Shown here: one piece after another, positions 8,757 to 16,615 of the stretch
How the letters are laid out: every line of letters begins with the position of its first letter
How positions within the stretch are numbered: the first letter of the stretch is position 1
Assembly (NCBI GenBank): GCA_016188575.1
Contig: JACPHN010000228.1
Location: forward strand, 1 to 64,000
From: Candidatus Schekmanbacteria bacterium
Lineage (GTDB): Bacteria > CSSED10-310 > JACPHN01
Length of the DNA stretch: 64,000 nucleotides
Direction: 5' to 3'
Program-made: the position numbers and the translations under genes
Notes under the pieces: model-generated
The model's database searches: none
What the model was told of the DNA's origin: nothing
What the model saw: the letters and a program-made list of their open reading frames with translations, nothing else

Positions 8757-9973
8757 TCATTCCCAGTATCGACCTCATGAACGGCAAAGCTGTCCAGTTG
8801 CGTCACGGTGCCGAGAAGGTGCTGGAGCGAGAGGACGTTCTTACCATCGCGGAGACGTTCTCTCGAATCGGCGAGTTGGCGGTAATCGACCTCGACGCCG
8901 CGCTCGGCCACGGCGACAACCGCGAGCTCATCAAGACGCTGTGCCGGAGGTTTCCGTGTCGCGTCGGCGGTGGCATTCGCAGCGCTGAAGAAGCGCGAGC
9001 TTTCCTTCGCGCCGGCGCTCGGCGCGTCATTCTCGGAACGGCCGCGCGTCCCGAGGTGTTGTCGGCGCTCAGGCCGGAGACCGTGATCGTCGCCGTCGAT
9101 GAGAAGAATGACGAGGTCGTCGATTGCGGCTGGACACATGGCACCGGCGAATCGGTGATCGGCCGGATCAAGGAGCTCGAGGCGTACTGCTCCGGCTTCC
9201 TCTATACCCTGGTCGACCGCGAGGGCATGATGCAGGGTACCTCGCTGGACCGGATTCGCGCCGTGCGCGCGGCGACGAGCAACTCGGTTACCGCGGCGGG
9301 CGGCATCACCGCGGTGGAGGAAGTCGTCGCGCTTGCCGGCCTTGGCTGCGAAGCGCAGCTCGGCATGGCCATATACACCGGCGCCCTCGAGCTTGCCGAG
9401 CTCTTTGTCGCCATCACCGATTTCGGACGGTCAAGCGGCCTGTGTCCCACCGTTGTCGAGAACGAGGACGGGGAAACCCTCATGCTCGCCTATTCGTCGC
9501 CGGAATCGCTGCGCCTGGCACTGCGCGACGGATCGGGCGTCTACTATAGTCGCTCCCGCAAAACACTTTGGCGAAAGGGCGAGTCGAGCGGCAACACGCA
9601 GCACCTCTTGCGCGCGCGCCTCGACTGCGACCGCGACGCCATCCGCTTTACGGTCCGACAAGCGGGGCCGGCATGCCACACCGGCGCGCCCACCTGCTTC
9701 GGCGCGATGCGGCCGGCCCTGTCGCGGTTGGAGACGATTCTGACTGACCGCAAGGACCATCCCGTCGACTCCTTCGCCTCCCGGCTGATGCAGGATGAGC
9801 AACTGATCATGCGCAAGCTTCACGAGGAAGTCTGGGAGGTGTCGCACGCCGGGTCCGTGGGGGAAACCACGCACGAGGCGGCTGACCTGCTGTTTTTTGC
9901 CACCGCGCTGTTGGTCAAGAGGGGATTGAGCTGGACGGACGTGCTCTACGAGCTTCGCGGTAGGGAGAAATGA
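8753..9973 (+). CDS. HisA-HisI-HisE fusion: isomerase, PR-AMP cyclohydrolase and PR-ATP pyrophosphatase
   Basis: 406 residues holding three histidine enzymes. Residues 1-222: a HisA barrel (ProFAR isomerase) with [15 protein letters not shown] (Asp7), [16 protein letters not shown] (Asp116) and TAAGGIT; the usual TDI..DG loop reads YTLVDREG. Residues 229-317: HisI (phosphoribosyl-AMP cyclohydrolase) with [18 protein letters not shown], the metal-binding DCDRDA (291-296) and ACHTG..TCFG cysteines (308, 315). Residues 322-406: HisE (phosphoribosyl-ATP pyrophosphohydrolase, MazG-like helices) with LHEEVWEV and HEAADLLFF. No stop or frameshift separates the parts. The start overlaps the hisF stop (ATGA), and hisD begins 1 nt after the end. 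HisIE fusions are common; a HisA domain in front of them is not an arrangement I know in bacteria. Confidence 0.9.
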   Translation: MIIPSIDLMNGKAVQLRHGAEKVLEREDVLTIAETFSRIGELAVIDLDAALGHGDNRELIKTLCRRFPCRVGGGIRSAEEARAFLRAGARRVILGTAARPEVLSALRPETVIVAVDEKNDEVVDCGWTHGTGESVIGRIKELEAYCSGFLYTLVDREGMMQGTSLDRIRAVRAATSNSVTAAGGITAVEEVVALAGLGCEAQLGMAIYTGALELAELFVAITDFGRSSGLCPTVVENEDGETLMLAYSSPESLRLALRDGSGVYYSRSRKTLWRKGESSGNTQHLLRARLDCDRDAIRFTVRQAGPACHTGAPTCFGAMRPALSRLETILTDRKDHPVDSFASRLMQDEQLIMRKLHEEVWEVSHAGSVGETTHEAADLLFFATALLVKRGLSWTDVLYELRGREK

Positions 9974-9974
9974 G

Positions 9975-11273
9975 ATGAGACGGCTGAGTCTTGAACAGGT
10001 GGTGGCTCTCGGACCGGCACAGAACGCCGAGGCGCCGGAATCCGTGTCCAGCGCGGTGCGGGCAATCGTGACCGACGTGCGGCTGCGCGGAGACGTGGCG
10101 GTCGAAGCGTATCGGGCGCGGCTGGACGCCGAGGCGTCCCGCAAATGGCCCGACTTTGCCGTCCCGAAGGCCGAGCGCGAGGCGGCTCTGGTAGCCCTGG
10201 ACCCGAAGCTTCGCGCCGCTCTGGCGGAGATGGTCAGCCGCGTGAGCTCCTTTGCGCATCGCCAGTTGTCGCAGTTGCAGGCGTTCTCGTACGAGGTTGT
10301 CCCGGGTGTCCGCTGCGCGCAGCGCGTCAAGCCGCTCACGCGCGTCGCATGCTACGTCCCGGCCGGGCAGCACGCGCTCCCTTCGACGGCGATCATGACC
10401 GCGCTGACGGCGCGCACGGCGGGCGTGAGCGAGGTCATCGTCGTCTGTCCCCGTCCCTCTCCCGTCGTTCTCGCGGCCTGCGAGCTGGCGCGGGCCGACC
10501 GGGTGCTGGCCGTCGGCGGCGCCCACGGCGTCGCGGCGCTGGCGGTCGGGACGCGGAAGATTCCGCGCGTTGACCTGATCTGTGGACCCGGAGGCGTGTG
10601 GGTCGCGGAGGCGAAGCGGCAGCTTGGGGGTGTGGTCGGGACGGACTTGCCTGCCGGTCCAAGCGAGGTCATGGTGCTCGCGGACGATAGTGCGGACTTC
10701 GATCTCGTGCTCGCGGATCTGCTGGCTCAGGCCGAGCACGACCCGGCTGCGCGGCCGCTGCTCGGCACTACCTCGCTCGAGCTTGCCGAAAAAATTACTC
10801 GCCGAGTCAAGCAGGGGTTTGCGGAGCAGCCCAACCAGGAGGCAATCGAGGCCGCGCTCAAACAGAACGGTCTCATTTGCGTCTGTCGCAGCCGGATGGA
10901 GCTGGCGGAGCTCGCCGATGCTTTGGCGCCGGAACATCTGGCGATGCACGTCCGCGATCCCGAGGCGCTGCTGGAAAATGTCCACAACTTCGGCGCCGCA
11001 TTTCTGGGCGGTCGCGCCTCCGAAGTCTTTGGCGACTACGGCGCGGGCCCGAACCACGTGCTACCGACGGGAGGGGCGGCTCGCTACACGGGTGGCCTGT
11101 CCGTATTTACCTTCCTTCGCGTGCAGACGATCCTCGAGATGACTCCCAGCGCCGCGGCCGCGCTTGCCGCGCCCACGGCGCTGATCGCTCGCGCCGAGGG
11201 ACTGGAAGCGCATGCTGCTGCCGCGGAGCTGCGGGCGCGACGCGCGGCAGGCAGCGACACCGAGCATTCCTGA
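9975..11273 (+). CDS. hisD: Histidinol dehydrogenase
   Basis: 432 residues, normal for HisD. It oxidises L-histidinol to L-histidine with two NAD and a zinc ion. Zinc and catalytic residues are visible: Gln and His in DLLAQAEHD, the Glu-His pair in ALAPEHLAMHV, Asp in GDYGAGPNHVLPTGG, and a C-terminal His in EGLEAHA. The substrate and NAD part shows VPAGQHALPSTAIM and DLPAGPSEVMVLAD. GPGN of the family reads GPGG here. The ATG is 1 nt after the fusion gene, with GGGAG in the end of that gene as ribosome site. The order HisI-HisE-HisD is that of fungal His4. hisG and hisC are not in the window. Confidence 0.95.
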   Translation: MRRLSLEQVVALGPAQNAEAPESVSSAVRAIVTDVRLRGDVAVEAYRARLDAEASRKWPDFAVPKAEREAALVALDPKLRAALAEMVSRVSSFAHRQLSQLQAFSYEVVPGVRCAQRVKPLTRVACYVPAGQHALPSTAIMTALTARTAGVSEVIVVCPRPSPVVLAACELARADRVLAVGGAHGVAALAVGTRKIPRVDLICGPGGVWVAEAKRQLGGVVGTDLPAGPSEVMVLADDSADFDLVLADLLAQAEHDPAARPLLGTTSLELAEKITRRVKQGFAEQPNQEAIEAALKQNGLICVCRSRMELAELADALAPEHLAMHVRDPEALLENVHNFGAAFLGGRASEVFGDYGAGPNHVLPTGGAARYTGGLSVFTFLRVQTILEMTPSAAAALAAPTALIARAEGLEAHAAAAELRARRAAGSDTEHS

Positions 11274-11416
11274 CCCGCGGCTTTACTCTCACCGCCGCCA
11301 CTGATATGCTGTATCTGTGCGCAGCGACGATGGTAGACAGCACCCCCTCGAGGTTGTCAAGAACATCATTGTTCCAGATTGGAAAGTGATCACGACGCGC
11401 CGCAAGAGAGGACGAG

Positions 11417-12217
11417 GTGCCAGACATGGCGGAAAACTTCGACACCGCAATGGACCGACCTCACGATTGCTTCGTGATTGTCGATGGTGACCGTTCGGTA
11501 CCGCTGCTCTTGCTGTGTGAGCACGCCGGAAACGAGCTCCCGGAGAGCTATGGTTTTCTTGGCCTGGCGCCGGAAGACCTGGCCACGCACTGGGCCTATG
11601 ATCCGGGCATCGCGGGTGTCCATGGCGCTGCTTGCGCCGCCGCACATTGCGTCGGCATCCGTTCGCGGATGTCGCGGCTGCTGGTAGATCTCAACCGACC
11701 TTCCGCTCACGCGCACCTCACCAGACCGCACATCGGCTCGGGCGACCCTGGCGATCCCGTCCGCAGGGTTCCTGCCAACTGTGACCTTGCCGCCGCTGAG
11801 CGCGCCTGGCGCCTGCGATCTTTCTATCGCCCCTACCACTACGCCGCAAACGCGCTCGGCGACGAGCTGGCGGCTCGTCACTCCGAGCGATTCTTGCTCG
11901 TCAGCTTTCACAGTTTTACGCCGGTCTTCGGCGCCGAGGACCGAGGTTTCGATGTCGGCGTACTGTACGGGGACCGCGGAGAGATCGCCGAAGCGCTGCT
12001 CGACCTGTTCTTGCGCGCCGGGCTGCGAACGCGCTTGAACGAACCCTATTCCGGTCTACGCGGCGAGGATTTTAGTCCGCGCATGCACTCCGTGGCGCTG
12101 GGGGCTCCGTATGTGGAGATCGAGCTCAACCAGGCCACGATCGCCACTCCGTCCCGCCAGCTTGAGATCGGCGAGATTGCAGCCACGGCTCTGCGGCACC
12201 TCCTGTCCCACTGGTGA
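11417..12217 (+). CDS. N-formylglutamate amidohydrolase family protein
   Basis: 266 residues from a GTG start; an ATG at 11426 is equally possible, with GAGAGG and GAGG sites for each. The family hydrolyses N-formyl-glutamate or related N-acyl amino acids with a zinc ion. Visible marks are LLLCEHAGNELP, the early DPGIAGV, RLLVDLNRP, LLVSFHSFTPVF and the C-terminal YVEIELNQ. A substrate cannot be assigned, and no other histidine-degradation gene is nearby. It follows hisD after 143 nt, which contains an inverted repeat GAACA-TCAT-TGTTC, so it may have its own promoter. Confidence 0.8.
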   Translation: MPDMAENFDTAMDRPHDCFVIVDGDRSVPLLLLCEHAGNELPESYGFLGLAPEDLATHWAYDPGIAGVHGAACAAAHCVGIRSRMSRLLVDLNRPSAHAHLTRPHIGSGDPGDPVRRVPANCDLAAAERAWRLRSFYRPYHYAANALGDELAARHSERFLLVSFHSFTPVFGAEDRGFDVGVLYGDRGEIAEALLDLFLRAGLRTRLNEPYSGLRGEDFSPRMHSVALGAPYVEIELNQATIATPSRQLEIGEIAATALRHLLSHW

Positions 12218-12275
12218 TCCTGAGCTCGATCCGGTCGGCACCGGCTCCGAGTCCACCGCCTGTCCGACTGCGAGG

Positions 12276-12353
12276 TGCGCGGAAAGCGCATCACGAAGAC
12301 CCCCTTCCTCACCTCCCCCTGCCCGCGGGGGAGAAACGGAGGCGGGCACTGTC
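12276..12353 (+). repeat. Dispersed CTCACCTCCCCC repeat, copy A
   Basis: Reads TGCGCGGAAAGCGCATCACG, then CCTCACCTCCCCC, a short loop, GCGGGGGAG, and ACGGAGGCGGGCACTGTC. The reverse complement of 20980-21061 shares both ends as well as the hairpin, so the full element is about 80 bp. It fills most of the 293-nt gap between 12217 and 12511, which holds no gene. Confidence 0.75.
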
Positions 12354-12510
12354 GCGTCGACGTCGAACCGCCGGAGGGGCCAGGCGGCCCCTCGTTCTTG
12401 ACAGTGCGGCGGCCGGGAAGTAGACTTCCGGTCCCGGTCTCCGCACGACGGCGCCGCAAACCCCGTTCAACCCACGATCCCCTACTCCTCCCACGAGTTG
12501 CCGAAGCAGA

Positions 12511-13158
12511 GTGGACTACGCACTCGACTTCATCGCCGATAAGGCGGGACTGCCTGCCTATCTCGCCATTCTCGTCGTGTTGCTCCTTTGCGGCGTGGGT
12601 TTTCCCTTGCCCGAGGACATTCCTCTATTGGTTGGCGGCTACCTCGCGCACCAGGGTGACGTGAACCTCTACATCATGATCGCCGTAGGAATGTTCGGAG
12701 TGCTGTGCGGGGATTTCATCATCTTTTCGGCCGGGCGGCGCTTCGGAATGCGTGTGCTAAACAGTCGCATGTTGCGCCGAGTCGCCACTCCGCTACGCCT
12801 CCTGAGGGTGCAACGGCTCTTTGACCGGCACGGCGACCGTGCGGTCTTCCTGGCTCGATTCATCGTTGGCTTGCGGCCCATCGTTTTTGCCACCGCCGGA
12901 ACGCTCGGCATGAGCCGTTCCAAGTTCCTGCTCTATGACGGCGCCGCTGCCGCGGTCAGCGTACCTGTGTGGATTGTCCTCGCCTACGTCTCCGGACCGA
13001 AGCTCGATGAGCTCATGCACGGGCTGGAGACCACCAAGCGCCTGGTCTTCTGGCTCGTTGTGGGCGCATGTGCCATTGCGGTGGCCCTTTGGAAAATACG
13101 GCAGCGGTCCGGCCGGCCGGAAAGCGCCGAAAGTCTCGTCCCAGACGACGTGGCCTGA
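12511..13158 (+). CDS. DedA-family (SNARE-associated/VTT) inner-membrane protein
   Basis: 215 residues, typical of DedA. Members act in membrane lipid homeostasis and envelope stability and are thought to move undecaprenyl phosphate or other lipids across the membrane. The family block GVGFPLPEDIPLLVGGYLA is near residue 30; FDRHGDRAVFLARFIVGLRP near residue 110 carries the conserved arginines; GTLGMSRSKFLLYD follows. About four to five hydrophobic segments are visible, ending with a C-terminal helix and a basic tail. The start is GTG; no strong ribosome site precedes it, so the exact start is uncertain. Confidence 0.85.
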   Translation: MDYALDFIADKAGLPAYLAILVVLLLCGVGFPLPEDIPLLVGGYLAHQGDVNLYIMIAVGMFGVLCGDFIIFSAGRRFGMRVLNSRMLRRVATPLRLLRVQRLFDRHGDRAVFLARFIVGLRPIVFATAGTLGMSRSKFLLYDGAAAAVSVPVWIVLAYVSGPKLDELMHGLETTKRLVFWLVVGACAIAVALWKIRQRSGRPESAESLVPDDVA

Positions 13159-13258
13159 GACGGGAGCGCCCGCGGCTCGCCGTTGGCGATCACCAGCCGG
13201 ACCGTGCGGCCGCCTTGGCCACCAGGCGGAGGCTCGCCGGAGAGAGTCGCGATAGGCC

Positions 13259-16200
13259 ATGGTCTCAATGCCCTCAAAAGTCGGCAAGTATGAGATTCTG
13301 CGCCTGCTCGGGCAGGGCGGAATGGGGCTCGTCTACCTTGCCAGAGATCCCGCCAACGGCCGCGAGCTTGCCGTCAAGACGTTATCCGCCCTTGGAAACA
13401 CCGGGCGCCGCAGACTGCAGCGTGAGTTCCGCATCATGGCGCGGCTCAATCACCCCGGGCTTGTCGCAGTCTACGACTACGGTGCTGCGGACGGCGCCCC
13501 ATACTTCGTCATGGAGTACGTCAACGGCGCCAACCTGAAGATGTTCATCGGTCCACCTGCACCAGATTCCGCCAGCGAGCAGCAACGCCGCGGCCGGATC
13601 GTCGCACTCGGGCGCGAGCTGTGCCGCATTCTCTCCTACATTCACGGGTGCGGAGTGGTCCACCGCGACATCAAACCGGGAAATGTCCTCGTAGCCCAGG
13701 ACGGCAAGGTCAAGCTGATGGACTTCGGTCTGGTGCATACCGAGCTTTCATCCGTGAGCCTGACCGAGGAGGGTGGGCTGGTTGGGACCGCCACCTACAT
13801 GTCGCCCGAGCAGATCACCGGGAAACGAGTGGATCAACGCTCCGACATCTACGCGCTCGGCGTCGTTCTCTTCGAGCTGGTAACGGGAAAAGCGCCGTTT
13901 TCCGGCCCCGGTTTCGCCAGGACAGTCTGGCAACATCTTCACGACGAGCCGCCGAGGGTCGGGGCGGTGGTCGCGGAGGTGTCCCCGGAGCTCGAGCAGC
14001 TCGTGGCGTCGTGCCTCGCCAAGGACGCGGCCGCCCGTCCCCAACGCGCGGAATCGGTGGAAAAAGCGCTTGCGGAGTGTCCCGAGCATGAGCTCGCACC
14101 AACGGCCGAATCGCTCGAGCTTTCCGCGTCGGCCCGCCTGCGGCAAGCGGACTTTCTTTTCGATCCCGACCTGACCGGCCGAGAAGGAGAGATGCAGTCC
14201 TTGCTCGACCACGTCGCGCGGCTCGTCGTCGGCACCGGTGGCGTGGTGGCGGTTACCGGTGAGCCGGGAGTCGGGAAATCCCGCCTCGTCGGCGAGCTCA
14301 TCGAGCACCTCGCCGATTTCAACGTGACCGCCGTCGTGGCGCGGTGCCTCGAAGACGTCAACTACCCATTCGAAGCAGTCCACTCCATGCTCACCGCCCT
14401 TGCGGACGGCGCTGCACGCGGGGACCTTCCTGCCCCGCAGCGCCTCTTCGGCGACCGCGGCGCGGCGCTTCGCCGCGTGTGCCCGCGTCTCGGTGCTTTT
14501 GACTTTGTGCGCGCCCAGCCCGACCCGCCTCGCCTCTCCCCGGCTCAAGAAAAGCTCCGCATTTTCGAGCTGCTGGCGATGACCCTGGAAGAGCTGTGCG
14601 CCAGCCGCCCCACGGTTTTGGTCGTCGAGGATCTGCAGTGGGCCGACGAGCTTTCGCACGAGTGCCTGGCACATCTGGGGCACACGCTGATCGGCAGCGG
14701 CAGAGCGGCGCTCCTCCTGGTCCTGACGTACACCGAGGAGCGCAGCCGGGAAGCTCGCGCGCTCGCGCAATGGACTGGGTCTCTACGGCGGCTAACGTGT
14801 TTTCGCCAGATCGCCCTGACGTGCCTGGACGTTGCCGGCGTCGCCGAGCTCGTCCGGTCCATGCTCGGCATGGACCAACCGCCGATGATTTTCGCCACCC
14901 GGCTCCACGAGGAGACCGACGGCAACCCATTTTTCGTGCAGGAGATGGTGAAATCCCTGCTCGAAGTGGGCCTCCTCTCGCGCGGGCCCGATGGCTTCTG
15001 GCAGATCGAAACAAGCGACAGTTTCACGTCGGACCCGACGCTCAGCCACTATCGCCGCATTCCCTTGCCGCAATCGATCCGCGACGTCGTGCAGCGCCGT
15101 GTCATGCGCGTGTCGGAGCCGGCCAGGGAGATTCTCCAGCGCGCCGCCGTGCTCGGACCTGAGCTCGATTTCGAGCTGCTGCTCGCGGTGGCAGAGTGCT
15201 CGGAAGACGAGCTCATGAATCGTCTTGACGAGCTCCTGGACTCGTCACTGCTACAAGAAGTCAGCGGCAAAGAAGAGGTGTATCGATTCACCCACGCCAA
15301 GGTCCGCGAGGTGGCTTACGAATCACTGGCGCCGCGCCGCCGGCGCCGCGCTCATCGCCGTGCCGCGGAAGCGCTTGTCGGCCGCGAGGCGCGGGATCCC
15401 GGATTCCGCGCCGTGGTGGCTCGCCACTTCGCGCTGTCGGGGATGCCGTCCGAGGCGATCGCCTGGCTCGTTGAGGCGGGGACCGAGGCGGCGGACGTCG
15501 CCGCCTTCAAGGATGCCGTCGAGCACTTCAACGGGGCGTTTTCTCTCGCCGTCGACCGCGGCGAAGAGGCCAGCGAGGCGCTGTTGCACATTCACCAACG
15601 CCGAGGCAGTCTCTATGCGCGGCTGGGCTGTCTGGATGAAGCCGACCTGGACCTGGCGTGCGGCCTCCTTCTCGCCCGGCGCCTCGGTCGGGTGTCGCTC
15701 GCGGCACTGCTGCTGGTTGAACAGAGCTACGTCGCCTACCTGAGGGGAAACCCGGACCAGACGATCGCGCGCGCGACCGAGGCCGCGGAGCTCGCCGGCG
15801 AAGTGGACGATCCGCGGACCGCGGCACGGATCGAGAACGCCCTGGGCATCGCCCACGGCTCGCGCGGCTTCTTCAAGGAGGCGATCAATCATTACTCGAA
15901 GGCGGCTATGATTTCCGAGCAGATAGGCGACGAAGGAACGCTGGCGGCCAACCTGGGCAATATCGGGATCAACTACCAGCTTCTGGGGCGGCTGGATCAG
16001 GCTCTCGAGTTCTTTTCACGCTCCCTCGAGATGGGCCGTCGCGCCGGGAACCGGGGCCTGGAATGCAGCACGCTGTGCAACATGGCCGCCACTCACCTGC
16101 AACAGAACCAGATCGAAGTGGCGGCGCATGCGTACCAGCAGGCGCTGGACATTGCGACTCGTCTTGGGCTACGCGCCGACGAGATCGAGGCCGAGCTCGG

Positions 16201-16606
16201 CATGGGGCGGTGCGAGCTGGCGCGGGGAGCGTGGGCGGCCGCCATGCAGCGCGGCGGCAAGGCGTGCGAGCTCGCCAAGGAGCTGGGGAACACGGTGTTT
16301 CAGGGGACGGCGCTGCGCTTGTTGGCGCAGGCGACGGCGGCTCGCGGCACCCCGGAGCCGCTCGACGCCGACATCGACGCGCTCTTTGCCGAAAGCATTC
16401 GGGTGCTCGGTCGCACCGGGGAACGCAACGAGCTTGCGGATTCGCACCTCGAGTATGCGCTCTGGCTCCACTCCCGGCACCGCGGCGCGGCCGCGGCGAG
16501 CCAGCTCGAGGCGGCGCGCGGCTTGTACCGAGAGCTGGGGATGAAATCGCGGCTGGCGCATCTGGAAGCTTTGTTGTCCAGCTCCCGGGAAGACCCTCGG
16601 CACTGA
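13259..16606 (+). CDS. Ser/Thr protein kinase fused to AAA ATPase and TPR repeats
   Basis: 1115 residues. Residues 10-275: a Hanks-type kinase with GQGGMG loop (19-24), Lys40, HRDIKPGN (catalytic Asp137), DFG (155-157) and GTATYMSPEQ. Residues 303-650: an AAA/STAND-like ATPase with Walker A GEPGVGKS (334-341) and Walker B VLVVEDLQWAD (453-463). The remaining 450 residues are alpha-helical with TPR-like repeats (for example EDPRTAARIENALG-type helices and LAANLGNIGINYQLLGRLDQ). No transmembrane segment is seen, so it is probably cytosolic. Such proteins are signal-transducing scaffolds; the signal and targets are unknown. The start at 13259 or the ATG at 13268 are both possible. It ends 9 nt before the convergent GlnD-like gene. 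Confidence 0.9.
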   Translation: MVSMPSKVGKYEILRLLGQGGMGLVYLARDPANGRELAVKTLSALGNTGRRRLQREFRIMARLNHPGLVAVYDYGAADGAPYFVMEYVNGANLKMFIGPPAPDSASEQQRRGRIVALGRELCRILSYIHGCGVVHRDIKPGNVLVAQDGKVKLMDFGLVHTELSSVSLTEEGGLVGTATYMSPEQITGKRVDQRSDIYALGVVLFELVTGKAPFSGPGFARTVWQHLHDEPPRVGAVVAEVSPELEQLVASCLAKDAAARPQRAESVEKALAECPEHELAPTAESLELSASARLRQADFLFDPDLTGREGEMQSLLDHVARLVVGTGGVVAVTGEPGVGKSRLVGELIEHLADFNVTAVVARCLEDVNYPFEAVHSMLTALADGAARGDLPAPQRLFGDRGAALRRVCPRLGAFDFVRAQPDPPRLSPAQEKLRIFELLAMTLEELCASRPTVLVVEDLQWADELSHECLAHLGHTLIGSGRAALLLVLTYTEERSREARALAQWTGSLRRLTCFRQIALTCLDVAGVAELVRSMLGMDQPPMIFATRLHEETDGNPFFVQEMVKSLLEVGLLSRGPDGFWQIETSDSFTSDPTLSHYRRIPLPQSIRDVVQRRVMRVSEPAREILQRAAVLGPELDFELLLAVAECSEDELMNRLDELLDSSLLQEVSGKEEVYRFTHAKVREVAYESLAPRRRRRAHRRAAEALVGREARDPGFRAVVARHFALSGMPSEAIAWLVEAGTEAADVAAFKDAVEHFNGAFSLAVDRGEEASEALLHIHQRRGSLYARLGCLDEADLDLACGLLLARRLGRVSLAALLLVEQSYVAYLRGNPDQTIARATEAAELAGEVDDPRTAARIENALGIAHGSRGFFKEAINHYSKAAMISEQIGDEGTLAANLGNIGINYQLLGRLDQALEFFSRSLEMGRRAGNRGLECSTLCNMAATHLQQNQIEVAAHAYQQALDIATRLGLRADEIEAELGMGRCELARGAWAAAMQRGGKACELAKELGNTVFQGTALRLLAQATAARGTPEPLDADIDALFAESIRVLGRTGERNELADSHLEYALWLHSRHRGAAAASQLEAARGLYRELGMKSRLAHLEALLSSSREDPRH

Positions 16607-16615
16607 CGTCGGTCG

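Noticed and set aside
9915-11057. 380-residue open frame on the minus strand inside hisD
   Set aside because: Shadow of hisD, which has all catalytic residues.
13259-16606. LuxR/MalT-type transcription factor
   Set aside because: ATPase and TPR parts resemble it, but an N-terminal kinase is clear and no C-terminal helix-turn-helix is seen.
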